Below are positions 50,116-61,333 of a DNA stretch of 64,000 nt, in pieces (within the stretch, counting starts at the first letter, position 1; each line of letters begins with the position of its first letter). Under the pieces are notes generated by a model. It was not told the origin of the DNA and ran no database searches. It saw only the letters and a list, made by a program, of their open reading frames with translations. The DNA comes from Narthecium ossifragum (lineage: Eukaryota > Streptophyta > Magnoliopsida > Dioscoreales > Nartheciaceae): positions 328,650 through 392,649 of the forward strand of contig OY986975.1 of assembly GCA_963920575.1 (NCBI GenBank). Direction: 5' to 3'. The position numbers and the translations under genes are program-made.

Positions 50116-50149
50116 TAACATGATGAACATTTTATTTATCCATCCACCA

Positions 50150-50355
50150 GTGTATATATACTAGTTGTGTCCCTGTCACATGACAGGGTAATCATCAACC
50201 CCATCTCAACAATCACCCAATAATTTCCTTCCCATTAAACCCTCTTTAACCTAGGATTATCATGCCACATAGGCTCCACCTAGGACATTCTCCCGTCACG
50301 TAGGACAACGAAAGTTTCACTTATAACCATAGTCTCATATAAGGATGATATAAAA
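50150..50355. repeat. Dispersed repeat copy (CACATGACAGGGTAA family)
   Basis: Same ordered landmarks as 32683-32890: TATATACTAGT, CACATGACAGGGTAA, CCACATAGG and TATAAGGATGATATA. A third, more diverged relative seems to start at about 50363 (TATATACTAGGTGG). Confidence 0.6.
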
Positions 50356-50659
50356 ATATATATATACTAGGTGGTGGGTCCGTGCTACCTGGCACGGCTA
50401 ACTGCTCGCCCCACTATCTCTATTATAACTTACGCCACGTCAACCCACTATTTTTTTTTCTTTATTTAATTACAATATATATATTTTTTTTTTGGGTGAG
50501 CCGGTTTGGGTTGGACCTAATTTGATTTAAATGTTACTAATTTTATATGATCGATTTGTAATTGGCACTCCAGTTTCACCTATAAATAGGCTGTCGCTCG
50601 AGCGAAGCCTTCCTGTGGATGGTCTCCTCGTAATCTAGGGTTTCGCAGAGCCTTCTTCC

Positions 50660-52565
50660 ATGCTCTCCCCGTTCCTCCCCGTCTTTAGGAGAACGCTCGA
50701 GGCGTCTCTGGCATATCTTCAGCGATATGAAGAGCGTCCATTCAAATCCAACCCAGCATTCCCAGAGTCATCGTCTCCTATCGCGTGCGCGGTGGAGGAG
50801 GAACAACGACAAGAGGCGGGCAGCAAGAGGAAAGCGCCTGCAGTGGCAGTGGCCGTGGCTGAGATTGGAGCAGCAACACCCAAACGGCGGAAGAGTGAAG
50901 TCGTGGTGGACGAAAGAGACTGGATCAATGATCTCCCTGAATGTTTGCTGATCCACATCTTCTCGTTCCTGCCGATGGTCGACGCGTACAGAGCGAGCTT
51001 CGTCTCCAGGGGGTGGAGGAACTTATGGAAGCACAGCCCTAGTCTCGACTTCGTCACCAACATTGAGAGAATAGGGGCCGATGGAGTCTATGATTTCGTC
51101 GACAAGATGCTCAAAGGCTACCAAGGATTAGCGGTTCGGAGTTTCCAATTACAAATACCCATAAAAACCCTTTCTTGCCCTTCTAAAGTCGATCGATTGA
51201 TGTCCTTTGCTATGAAACGTAAAGTGGAGGAACTCACCTTGAGTGTTTCTTCTGGTGTTGGGTACAGTGCTTCTTCTGATCTGCCTAAGCCCTACCCTCT
51301 GACGTTCTATTTTCACAGATTGAGGAAATTGCATTCTCTCACATTGGTGAACTGCAATATGGACAGACAGGACAGCCGGTATTATATCATCTCCTTTCCA
51401 TGGCTAAAAACCCTCAGCTTCATTGGCGTCCATTTTAGTAGCTCTATGTTGAAGGAGATGATGCTGGGTTCACCGCTGCTGGAGGAGCTGAGCATCTCTG
51501 ATTCCTTCGTCTCCGGAAGACTTGTGATCATGGATTCAAGGGAGCAGCTCAAATGCCTGAGTATTCGTGGAAGCAGTAATAGCTGGAGGTACTCCATTGA
51601 TATTCATGCTCCAAAACTACTTCATCTGGAGTGCACGTTTGCCAGAATTCATATAAAAAATTTGGCGTCATTGATCACCGCAAGAATGGAAGCATCGCCT
51701 GAAAGTTATCATTGCAGCGAATTGGGTTATCATTATAGAGAAATGCTGGCACAATCGCTGATCGGCTTATCTCATGCCAAAGAGCTCAACTTGAAAGGCC
51801 CTTTTCTTCAGGTTTATTTAAGCTTTATGCTTATTGCAATAAGTAATTTCATTTCTCTTATGTGGATTGCTTCTTCTGATGAATTATCGGGAATCTTGTT
51901 TTTTCTTTGTTTAGGTTCTTGGCAAGCAAAAGAAGGAGAGTTTGGGGATGACATCTTTTAATGTTCGAAGTTTTGAATTTACGACCACAAAGTTGAGTGG
52001 TATTGAGGTCCTGGGGCTTGCGAAAATGTTGACGAGATTGCATGCTATAGTCTCTTTAAAGGTCTTTGCTGAGGAGGATACTTTGGGAAGGGTGAGTTCT
52101 TATTCCTTGTAAAGTAGGTACTCTACTTGTAAGTTTCCATCATGAAATAATTGACAACTTAAGTTGATGACTTAGTTTAATTTAATGTTCTCATTTGCTA
52201 TTCATTCCTAGCACTATAATGGTGGAGTTAAAAAAATTGATCTACAAGAATGCTGGAGAAGTTTAGGGGATTCTCTGGGGAGCTTGCAACATCTTGGGAC
52301 CGTAGAAGTATGCTTCTCGGATAGCAAATGGATCCGGAATGGTCAACAAATATTGGACGCCAAAAAATTCATAAAGTGCCGACAAGATGAGATTAAGCTG
52401 GTGAAGTGTGTGCTGAAAAGCTTGAAGCATTTGAAGAGGTTAACCATCACCACTCCTCGCGAAATTTTGCATGAGAAGCTCAAGTGTGATATCCTATCTG
52501 TTCTGAAGTGTATGCTATCATCTTGTCCTAAAGCCTCTCCAGATGCTCAAATAGTTATCACCTAG
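50660..52565 (+). CDS. F-box / LRR (FBD-like) protein
   Basis: Exons 50660-51811, 51915-52091 and 52212-52565 give about 560 residues in consistent frames. After an about 90-residue low-complexity N-terminus comes the F-box WINDLPECLLIHIFSFLPMVDAYRASFVSRGWRNLW, which would bind SKP1 in an SCF ubiquitin ligase. Irregular leucine-rich repeats follow (LRKLHSLTLVNCNM, FPWLKTLSFIGVHF and SPLLEELSISDSF), then a C-terminal region resembling FBD (LKSLKHLKRLTI ... LSSCPKASPDAQIVIT). The substrate is unknown. The first ATG was used. Confidence 0.88.
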
Positions 52566-54143
52566 ATCTACTTTTTGGATTTTTGTCCCACAGAAGAATA
52601 TCCCTTTCCTGAGGGTTCTTTATCTATGATTAAGAGATTGCTGGCAAAAGAGGTATACTTCATTGGTGTTTCAGCTCTAAACTTTTCCCTTGATTTTGGC
52701 TCATTGGTTGCAATTACATCAAGCTGAATATGTCCTCAACAGCATTTGTAGTGTGATTTTAGTATACTGTATGCTGATGAAATCTTATGATGTTATTCAT
52801 AAATTGTTCCGTTCACAATTTTGTGTTAACTTGTAAATTAGGTTCAGACATAAAGTTTGAGCCGCCGATAAACCCAAGACGGGAGTATGTATTGTTTGTA
52901 AAAACCTTCAGTATATTTATTCCCTGCCAAATCGCTGCAAGGCTTTCGATGCCCGAATTGCACACAACAGTTTCAGTTTTAGTATGGCTTGTGAACTCAA
53001 TTACACATATCATTAAATAAGTTTGAGGATGTAATGCTCACCAGATCTAAGACTACTCATTCAGTGGATATCATGTATTTCTCGTGAAGCAAAGCTTATT
53101 GAAAAAATCTGCAGAAAGTGTTTTTGTTTTTACAAGTTTGATTCTATTCATGGTGCTGTTTTCCGCATGTTTGTTGACATAGTTTTAATCAATTTTTTCC
53201 ATGTTTAGGACACATTGTTTTCCTGCTGGATGGTTTATGTCCCTTGTAGATTCTGATGAATCTTTTCTATCTTCTTGTAGCTTTTAATAGGAAATAATCA
53301 CTCTAGATTGATGCCATGTTAGACTCTCTTTCTACTGTATTCTTGATCCAATTCTGCTATGAAAAAATGGACTATTACTAATGATTCACCAGTCATCACC
53401 TAGTCATGGATATCTTAAGAAGTACTGATATGATAGGTGCCATCTTCTCAACTTTTTATACTTAATTTTGCAAGTCGCTTTTAACATAGTTGTAGGACAG
53501 TTTGCAAATATCCTGCATTCTTGAGCTCCCTGTATGCTTACTAATGCCTGAAAATTATCTTGTTTATGTTTGGATCTCACTGATGAATGTTTTCCTTAGT
53601 GGTTTACAGACATTGTGCTAGATACATAGACACTATGCATCTCAATGCTAAACAAGGCATGATTGATAAAATTGTATCTCTCATCTCACAGAATTGGTGG
53701 TGGTTCTGAAGGCAATTTAGCATCTGTTGCAGTTTCAGAAGAACTCATGCATATATGTCTGTGGTGCTCAAGAATCACGTTCAGGGTTTGATCTAAGAAA
53801 ATTCAGATTCAAGGCTTCGCTGCCAATTCAGTGAAAGATGCTTTCCATATTCCACAGCTTTAGTTGGAGAGGCATCAAAACTCCATAGTATTCTGGTATT
53901 TGCTATGGCGGTACTTGAAGCTTACTCTGAATAAGAGAGGAAAAAGAAACCATAGCAGAAAGCTAGTTCAGAAGAATTGTAATCTGAGTCTTGAATCTGT
54001 GATAACTGCAGCAGTCAAGACTGATTTGACTTTCAATTTTTTGCTTCATGAACTTATTGGAGAACAATTTCCTGTTTTCTATATTCATGAAATATATGGC
54101 TTTAAAACTGGTAGGATGCTAATATAGTGGAACTGAACATTTT
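52566..54143. other. Intergenic between F-box gene and PPR fragment
   Basis: Only short degenerate frames, including an 87-codon one at 53864-54127 with no recognisable domain. I see no upstream exons for the saposin-like fragment here. Confidence 0.5.
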
Positions 54144-54296
54144 GGTGTTGTCCATGAGTTTTTAGTTGCAGATAAATCATCACATCGAACAGTTGATATA
54201 CATCGCATGCTTCACAGTATTTATGGAATTCTATTATCAAAACCCTGTACAAATTATGCATCATTCTTCCTTGATGTATAACAGGATGAACATTTA
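54144..54296 (+). pseudogene. Duplicated 3' end of the upstream PPR gene
   Basis: This stretch matches 49981-50133, the end of the PPR gene at 48397-50115, at roughly nine of ten bases by eye. It covers the VHEFLVAD region, the stop and about 20 bp of 3' flank. No other PPR sequence precedes it. It is a relic of segmental or tandem duplication. Confidence 0.85.
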
Positions 54297-54455
54297 TGCA
54301 TCTAGCAATTTTTATTTTTAAATTTTAATTTATGCTAAAGTTCTTTATATTTGGTCTCTGTTTTCCCTGCATAGTTATCTAGTTAGGCCACAAAGGGGCC
54401 AGCCCACATCAGCTTTCGGCCCATTCTGGTTCTTAACCAGGAGTCGTAAGTTCAG

Positions 54456-55461
54456 AATGCAAACACATCGTCAAAGATTATGGCGATTTGATACTTGAAC
54501 TGTTAATAGCACAGGTTTGTTCTTTCCTTTCCTGCCTCTTTCTCCCTTTGTTCAGATGGAAACATGGTGTTGTCATTAGTTTCATCATTAACCCTGAAAG
54601 TCTTTGCTCCGCATTGGTTGGAAGGTCTCGGAACTCACAAACTTTAATTTTGTTTCTACAAATGTGCAGCTACGGCCAGAAAGATTATGCAGCGAGATTG
54701 GTCTTTGCACTTGGAATGGAGCTAAGTCTGTCAGGTTAGCTTGAACATATTATACTTATTAAATCTTAAGTTTGTTAAATTGTTATGCATTCTTATACTT
54801 GGTCATTAGAAAGCGTGAGCATATTAATCCATGAGAATTACAGCAGAAAGGTGCTTACAGGATTTACAGCAGAAAGGTGCTTACAAGATGTTTTTCTTTT
54901 TTAATGGCAATATGAGAATTCTTTTATAATGTATGTAGAATTCTTCTACATAATCTTTGGAACAAGATAGGACATGAGCGGAATTTTGGGCTTATTGGCA
55001 AAAGTGAGTTATGAGAAACAGAGCAAATGGGATTGTACACTTGAAGAAGGTAGCTGATTTAGAAGTGCCTGATAACCCTATGGAAAAAGCTTGCTACTAT
55101 CAGGGGTTGGCGTTTGTAGGAAGGTACCCCTTTGATAGTCCATCTGACGTTCTCAGTTTGACCCACATTCCTAGATGGTACTGAATCTTCCAATCTCTTT
55201 TGTAGCACATTGTTTGAAGAAGACGAGAAATCCGAAGCTGCAAAATACCTCAGGATAGCAGCAGCTTATGATCCAGATATTAATGCATATATTGAGGAAT
55301 GTGAGAAGGATGAGAATTTGGAGAATAAAGCAGTGGACTGTCCCTTAAAGATACATCAGAGCCATAGATCATGTTTCCAAACTGGAGGCTCAGGGAACCA
55401 GCTTCTTATGATTGTAATCATTGATGTTTTTTTACATAATTGTATGAGGATACTCGAGTGA
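54456..55461 (+). pseudogene. Truncated gene with a saposin-B-like segment
   Basis: Three putative exons with matching phases (54456-54514, 54670-54734 and 55206-55461) join to read CKHIVKDYGDLILELLIAQ, then LRPERLCSEIGLCTWNGAKS, then FEEDEKSEAAKYLRIAAAYD. The spacing of the three cysteines and the CSEIGLC motif match the second half of a saposin-B domain, as in plant prosaposin-like proteins or the plant-specific insert of aspartic proteinases. No first half of the domain, signal peptide or start is visible upstream, where the PPR fragment sits. The tail after the domain is not recognised. I call it a truncated gene, though expression from a new start cannot be excluded. Confidence 0.55.
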
Positions 55462-55943
55462 AGTGCCAAAAATTGCATAATAGCTATATTCTGTTTTCTT
55501 GATCCACCTTGGATGTTAATAACACATTATTATTTTAGAAGAATAAAAGTATCTTGCTTCCAGTTGGAATACTTTCTGTGAAAAGTGCATCTATAGCTGA
55601 ATGAATCGTCCACTTGAATCAAATCTGATGCTTGCCTTTTAAAAGTGGGGAACTTGAGGACAGGCTGAAAAGTTGCAGTCCACTAGATTCACCTAAAGAA
55701 CAAATCAAAGGCCCACCATATGTCGATCTAAAACTAAAAATTTATCCCAAAATGAACTGTACATGGCCTCAAGCCTACAATATTTTCAGCCCTCAACAAG
55801 TTCCTACAGAGACCATTTGTACAAGTCAGATACTAGCAGTTTGTAAGGGCTATAAATAACTAAGCAATTCTAATAGCTCAATGGATGGCGGGAAATTTTG
55901 AATGTGGCAAGAGATCAGTAATTGAAGGTCAAGTAATGTGAGG

Positions 55944-57274
55944 TCAAGCAAAGGCAGGGACTACACAGTTGGATTCAGACTTTGCAGTAGCGAAACCCTC
56001 CACTCTGACCTTGGGCTTCGATGCAAATGCAGACCCACAAGAAGGGGAACTTCCACCTACTCTCGCTAAAGGTATTCCTAGCGAAGTTGGTGAAGCAACC
56101 GAGACCTTCTGCTTAGCAAATTGGGCGTCATGGATTATCGGGTTGCCTGTGCGTACTGGAGGGGAACCATAGAAGTAGTTCACAGTGTTGCTCTTGTCAT
56201 CTAAGTCAGCTCCTTCAGGGTAATCCTGCAAAACAGCCATTCGAGAATTAAAACATCAGACGATAGAAGAAAGAATGTGAACAGCATAGACATGAGTTAC
56301 AGAAGTACAAACAAGTACCTTGCTCAGAATACTATCCAACAGCTCCAGAATAGCGTCTTTTCGACATACAGGCATGATGCTGCAACAGGATGACAGACTG
56401 GAATGACTACCAAAATAACCATAAACAAAATTCTACGCCACACATCACTCAACACAACAGTTGAAATACATGCACTAATCCTAAGGAAGTCACCACTTCT
56501 TCTGTATCATGGCTTCTAAATATCAAGCTTATTCTTAAACAAATGGCGGCTCAGTCACACATACATTGCTTTCACCATGTGGACATCAAACAGGCAAACA
56601 AATACAAAGAGAAGCACGTTAACAAAACTAATTCATCAAGGTATCATAAATTCCTATCCATCTTCACTCACTGCCTTTTTGATCGATTTCAATCTCAGTC
56701 ATTCATCCACAAAAGGAGAACATAATGTATAAGGACTTGCACCACCACGCCACTATCTAGCGTCACAGCAACATTTTAAAGGCGCATGCCATAATCAAAT
56801 AAACCATGGGTTATCAGCAGTTATTTTAATCTAAAGTTGTACTACAGCAAAATATTGTGCAATCAAACATTAGCGACGGCAGATAAAACACAGAAAAGCA
56901 CATCAACAAAACTGATCCATGGAGACTGTCCTAAATTCATATCAATTCTCCTCTAAGGTCAATGTTCATCCCAGCAAAGTTCTAAAGGCACGTGCCAAAG
57001 TAAAATGGACCATGAATCAACATATTTCATTCTAATATCAAATTGTTCCACAGCAGACAGAAGCTAAAAATCCACATCTGCAATCCAAATTGCTAGCAAA
57101 AATATACAGCATTGCTTACCTCTCTGGCACCTGCGTAACTCTGTCATCCATGATAAATGAGACCTCAACAGGTCGACGAGGCACCGGGCAAATGACTTGG
57201 GCTCTACTATCTGAATGATTACCCATCTGCCAAGACCTCGTCTTTGCATTAATTCTAGGTCGACAATTCTCCAT
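55944..57274 (-). CDS. Plant protein of unknown function, 165 residues
   Basis: Exons on minus are 57274-57120, 56379-56319 and 56225-55944, in consistent phase. The protein starts MENCRPRINAKTRSW, has PVPRRPVEVSFIMDD, then a helical stretch IMPVCRKDAILELLDSILSK, then GSPPVRTGNPIIHDAQF and a Ser/Ala/Lys-rich tail. It looks like a small conserved plant protein, but I do not recognise a characterised family. There is no signal peptide or membrane segment. It is head to head with REV7 (914 bp between ATGs), and a 5' UTR exon near 57660 is possible. Confidence 0.7.
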
Positions 57275-58187
57275 CTTACTACTCTCCTGAAACATCCAAA
57301 GACCCAAACTGTTCATGCTACTACTTGCAAAACCAGACCAATACATGAGGTAAAAAAACATTCCCTCTAGAAGCTAGAAAGAGATGAACATGATAATTAA
57401 GGCCAACTATGTAATTCCGGTGGTGCCGCCGCAGCGCAACACCGAAATTTAGCAGAGATACTCAATGACCACCGCCGGATTATGAGACAATAACCCTACT
57501 TGAAAAAAAAGGACATTTTTTTCCTGCCAATACGTGCAAAAAAGGGGGGCTTTTCTGGGCAAATAGTAGGGTATCGATGTATAAAACATAGCTGGGACAA
57601 AAAAAATCGAGTAGTAGTATCTAGGTAAAACACAGCTGCGACGAGGAATCCTTGCTTCTTACCATTAGAGAAAACCTTCGACCAACGGAAGCCGAGAACA
57701 AACTCGAGAGAGCTGGCACGATAGAGAGACCTATTACGATGGAAACCCTAGCTTACCCTCTTATAGAAGGAGGAGAGACACCAAGCGCCGCTGAGAGAGA
57801 GAGAGACGATAAGACCAATGGCGACGTTCCCGACGCCTCTCTCTCTCTCTCCCCCCTCCCTCTCTAGAAATGGCGAAGCCGCAAAGGCTTAAGAAGTCGG
57901 TGCCACCCCTCCGACTCCGTGACGCTTCCCAACCGCCTCCGCCGCCGCCGCCTCTGCACTCCACGCACCCAGAAACGTGACCCTCGGATCTTATACTGAC
58001 GTGGCACACGGCCTTTCCTTATATCCGCAGGCCTCCATCAGGCCCATGGGCCCTATAAGTTCCTCCTTACCCGAAACACCCCTACGTTTCCCGAAATGCC
58101 CCCCTGCCGCCGCCGTGTTCCCAAACTCCTCTCTAAGTTCCCAGTTCCACCCTCGCCTGAGTCGCCTCTCCTATTGTTTCGATAGCA

Positions 58188-60638
58188 ATGGATCGCAGGA
58201 ACGCATCAACTCCACAAGGTAAGTTAAAAAAACCATCTATAGAAGAGTCTCCTCTTCGATCGATAGACGCAATCAAAGATCTCATGCTGGGTTTCTTTAT
58301 GTTTTCTTGTCTGCGATGATGAAACCAAGGAGAAACTGCTCGAATACTGGTGGAGTTCCTCGAGGTGGCGGTGACCTCCATCGTGTTCCTCAAAGGATTC
58401 TATCCCCCAGGTGATCATTTCATGTCTTTTACTTCCTACCCATGTGTTTTTTTCCCTGTTTTATTGCATCAAATCTGCTCCTTTTTGTTTAGTTTGTAAT
58501 GGGGTTATGGTTCTGTTTGGAGAAATATAAAAGGGGCTTTTGAGAGGAGGAGTTATATGAATGCTGTGGTGCAGAAGGCGAGGCACCCGCAGCTTAGTAG
58601 CTACATACACTCTGCGACCTCTGGGCTTCTCCCTTTTGTCCAAAAGGTCTGTCTTTTCCTTCCTTTCAGTTTGATTGGTCTGCTGCTCTGATGGTTTCGT
58701 TGCTATCTTGAAATGGTTTTAGGAATTCTTGGGTTATCTTTGTTGATTCTAGTTGAATGGGTTTTTGGTTTTTAGTAGCTGTACTAGCTCATATTTTGTT
58801 TGGCGATGGCACATATCTGACCAGAGCCATTGATGAGTTTCTAAAAATGAATAGCCATTGCAATCTCTAATTGATCACTTGGAGCATTTTAATAGCTGTA
58901 TGTGGGGAACTGCATGATTTAAGCATTATGTTTATGAGTAACAGTTGGAGGCCATCCTCTTTCTCTGGTTTGACTATATTTCCAGGCCTTATTGGACCAA
59001 ATGTTTTGAAGAAAATAATCAGCAAACTGGTATAGAATTGGAATATGGAGTTTCCAACAAAGGGTTTACTTCCTGATTGCAAAGGTGATTTATCAGCTTA
59101 TAACCAGGTAGGAGCCATGATATGGCAAAGAGTGGGAAAGAAGGTGATACAAACTGAGAACTCCTTTTGGGTAGCTAATAATCAAGCAATGACATGCGCA
59201 GCACTTTATATATAGGAAGCTATTAAAGGCTCAAAATGCAATTTGATTTTTGCATCTGTTCCATTTGGCGTAATCTATAAGCAGAATATATATAAGGTGC
59301 TGAAAACCTTACTTAGAAACCCTAAAAATGCTTTAGGATGCTCTTTGTAACTATATATGACCGCTAAATCTCATGCACAAAGTATATGGCATATTTTTGC
59401 TCTGTGGTTCTTGTCAAGATAGGATGCTAAGGGTGCTCAATATACTAAGTTGTATCAAGGATCAGAGGTTTCAAAAACCAATGATCCTGTCTCCTAATCA
59501 AGCATTGTTGAAAAACCTACCTGTGGTTTGCTTGAGATCAATGTAAAGTAGAATAGAATGAAAAATCTGTTCTGACTGAGCCTGCCTCTCTCGTGTAATT
59601 GAGCCAAAAGGCTGGATACAAAGCACAGAAGAAATAAACATAAACAGATCACACTCAAACAGATGGGTGATCCCCAAAACCCATTAGTCTAGTACTCCTA
59701 GCTAATGAAAGTTCTGTTGCTATTGATTAACCCATTCTCTTGGTAGATATCTTATGTTTCATCATCTCTTCTTGTCACTATTAGATTAACCATGTTATGG
59801 AATTCTGTCGTCCAACTAAAGTTTAGGTTCATTCTATGGCCTTTTTATTTTCTTAAGATATTTCTTATAGTGAATTTTTTCCTGTTACCGGTTGTGAGAT
59901 GATAGCTATGTCTGACATGACTACTAGTTTACAGAAGCTTTCTAGAAGATGAGTTCTGTATTTATATTCTTTATTCACACACATCTTTTGTACTCTCTAT
60001 TTGATGTGGCTCAGTAGGATTGTGAAAATTTTGGTGGAAAAGAATGGAATAAATGATGTGCATAAAGACTAAACACCAGGAGCTCTGAACTGATAGCTAC
60101 AAGACTGAACTAAAACATTCATCTATTGATTTCCAGGGCTTAGTGGAGAGGGTGGCGGTCATCTTTTATGACGAAAAGAATGTCCCAGTCGAGAGATTCA
60201 TATTCAAACTCACGGTAAACCAGACCTACAATTCCAAGGTGGAGGAGGATGATCTGAAATTTTCTCTAAGAGCTTTCCTCGTCAAGCTCACAGTAGCTGA
60301 GCCTGCAACCAAACCTCTCCCAGCTGGTATTGTTTCCTTTATTTCATCTCCTGTGAGATCAAAACTCTGAAAAGGAGAATGACCAAAGAATAAACTTCTT
60401 CTCTTCTGAACTCTTTTTAACAGCCACCAGGTGGGAGATCACTGCCTACTTCCGAGCTCTTCCCCAGGAGAGCACCAGCAAGGACGCGCAACTCTGGGTT
60501 CCTACAGACACCAAACAATGGATGCAGCCTCCCCAGATTACTCCAATTAAGTCAATGAGCAGCGAGCCTCTTAATGTGCAGCTGTACATAGAGCATCCAA
60601 GCCCTTCTGAGCCCAAGGATATCGAAGAGCGGCTATGA
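58188..60638 (+). CDS. REV7: REV7 / MAD2L2, HORMA subunit of DNA polymerase zeta
   Basis: A HORMA-domain adaptor that joins REV3 and REV1 in translesion DNA synthesis. Exons 58188-58218, 58330-58410, 58534-58646, 60137-60326 and 60424-60638 give 209 residues, close to the human protein's length. The family motifs are visible in order: ARILVEFLEVAVTSIVFLKG, FERRSYMNAVVQKARHP, LLPFVQKGLVERVAVIFYD, ERFIFKL, LRAFLVKL and the C-terminal WEITAYFRALPQ. The third intron is long (about 1.5 kb) with no clear insertion, apart from a possible retroposon tail near 59580-59630. Confidence 0.95.
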
Positions 60639-60837
60639 TCTTAAGCTCAAAACGAACATCTTTTCCTCCTCTTTTGTATTGATTGTGGAACACAGATCAT
60701 AATATCAAATCTATCTGTTAGCGGGGAAAATTTTTTTGTAAAGAAGGTGATTGATGTGCAAGTTTTGGTGCTTTGATTACATTTTTCAACAACTAAAGGG
60801 AACCAAGAAAGGAAAAAAATAAAAAATAAAAACACGG

Positions 60838-60842
60838 AAAAA
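60838..60842 (-). terminator. Pol III terminator of tRNA-Ser
   Basis: A run of five T on the minus strand begins two bases past the tRNA 3' end, with more T runs further on. Confidence 0.75.
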
Positions 60843-60844
60843 GC

Positions 60845-60926
60845 CGTGGACGGCAGGATTCGAACCTGCGCGGGCAAAGCCCACATGATTTCTAGTCATG
60901 CCCGATAACCACTCCGGCACGTCCAC
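60845..60926 (-). tRNA. tRNA-Ser (anticodon AGA)
   Basis: An 82-nt class II tRNA. The acceptor stem GTGGACG/CGTCCAC pairs fully with discriminator G. The anticodon stem CATGA/TCATG encloses the loop CTAGAAA, giving anticodon AGA for serine UCU codons. A long variable arm (GGGC..GCCC) and the T arm with GGTTCGAATCC (B box, 60856-60866) are present. No intron and no CCA are encoded, as usual for a nuclear gene. Confidence 0.97.
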
Positions 60927-61333
60927 CTGATCTGAAATGGTTGTTCTGTTTACAATCTTGAGGGTTTGCATCTCTAAGCCAAACAGAGCGAGAAGGCAAA
61001 CAATGGCTCAAAGCCGCGATTTATGCGGGCATCACTGATAGTTAAACAAACACGAACACAGTGAGTTCTTGGCTAGAAACATAATGGTACATGGAAGCCA
61101 ACATTTAAGAAAGAACCAAACAAACATCTCTGCAATTTGTAGTTGCAGTGTTGTATGTCCATGTCCATGCAACACTGCCGACTGCCGAATAGCCATGAAC
61201 ATAACAAACATTCTACTCGGCCAACAAAACCTAAGTACAAAATCAACATTATAGTTAATCTATGCATGCATGGGCAAAGCCTGCTAGACACTTCTGTGAC
61301 CTCGAATCTGGGTTGCATATCCAATCAGAATCA

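Noticed and set aside
53864..54127. 87-codon frame upstream of the PPR fragment
   Set aside because: No recognised domain, no support from splice signals, and neighbouring sequence is degenerate.
54840..54885. Tandem copy of ACAGCAGAAAGGTGCTTACA
   Set aside because: A single 20-25 bp direct duplication in an intron; likely replication slippage with no sign of function.
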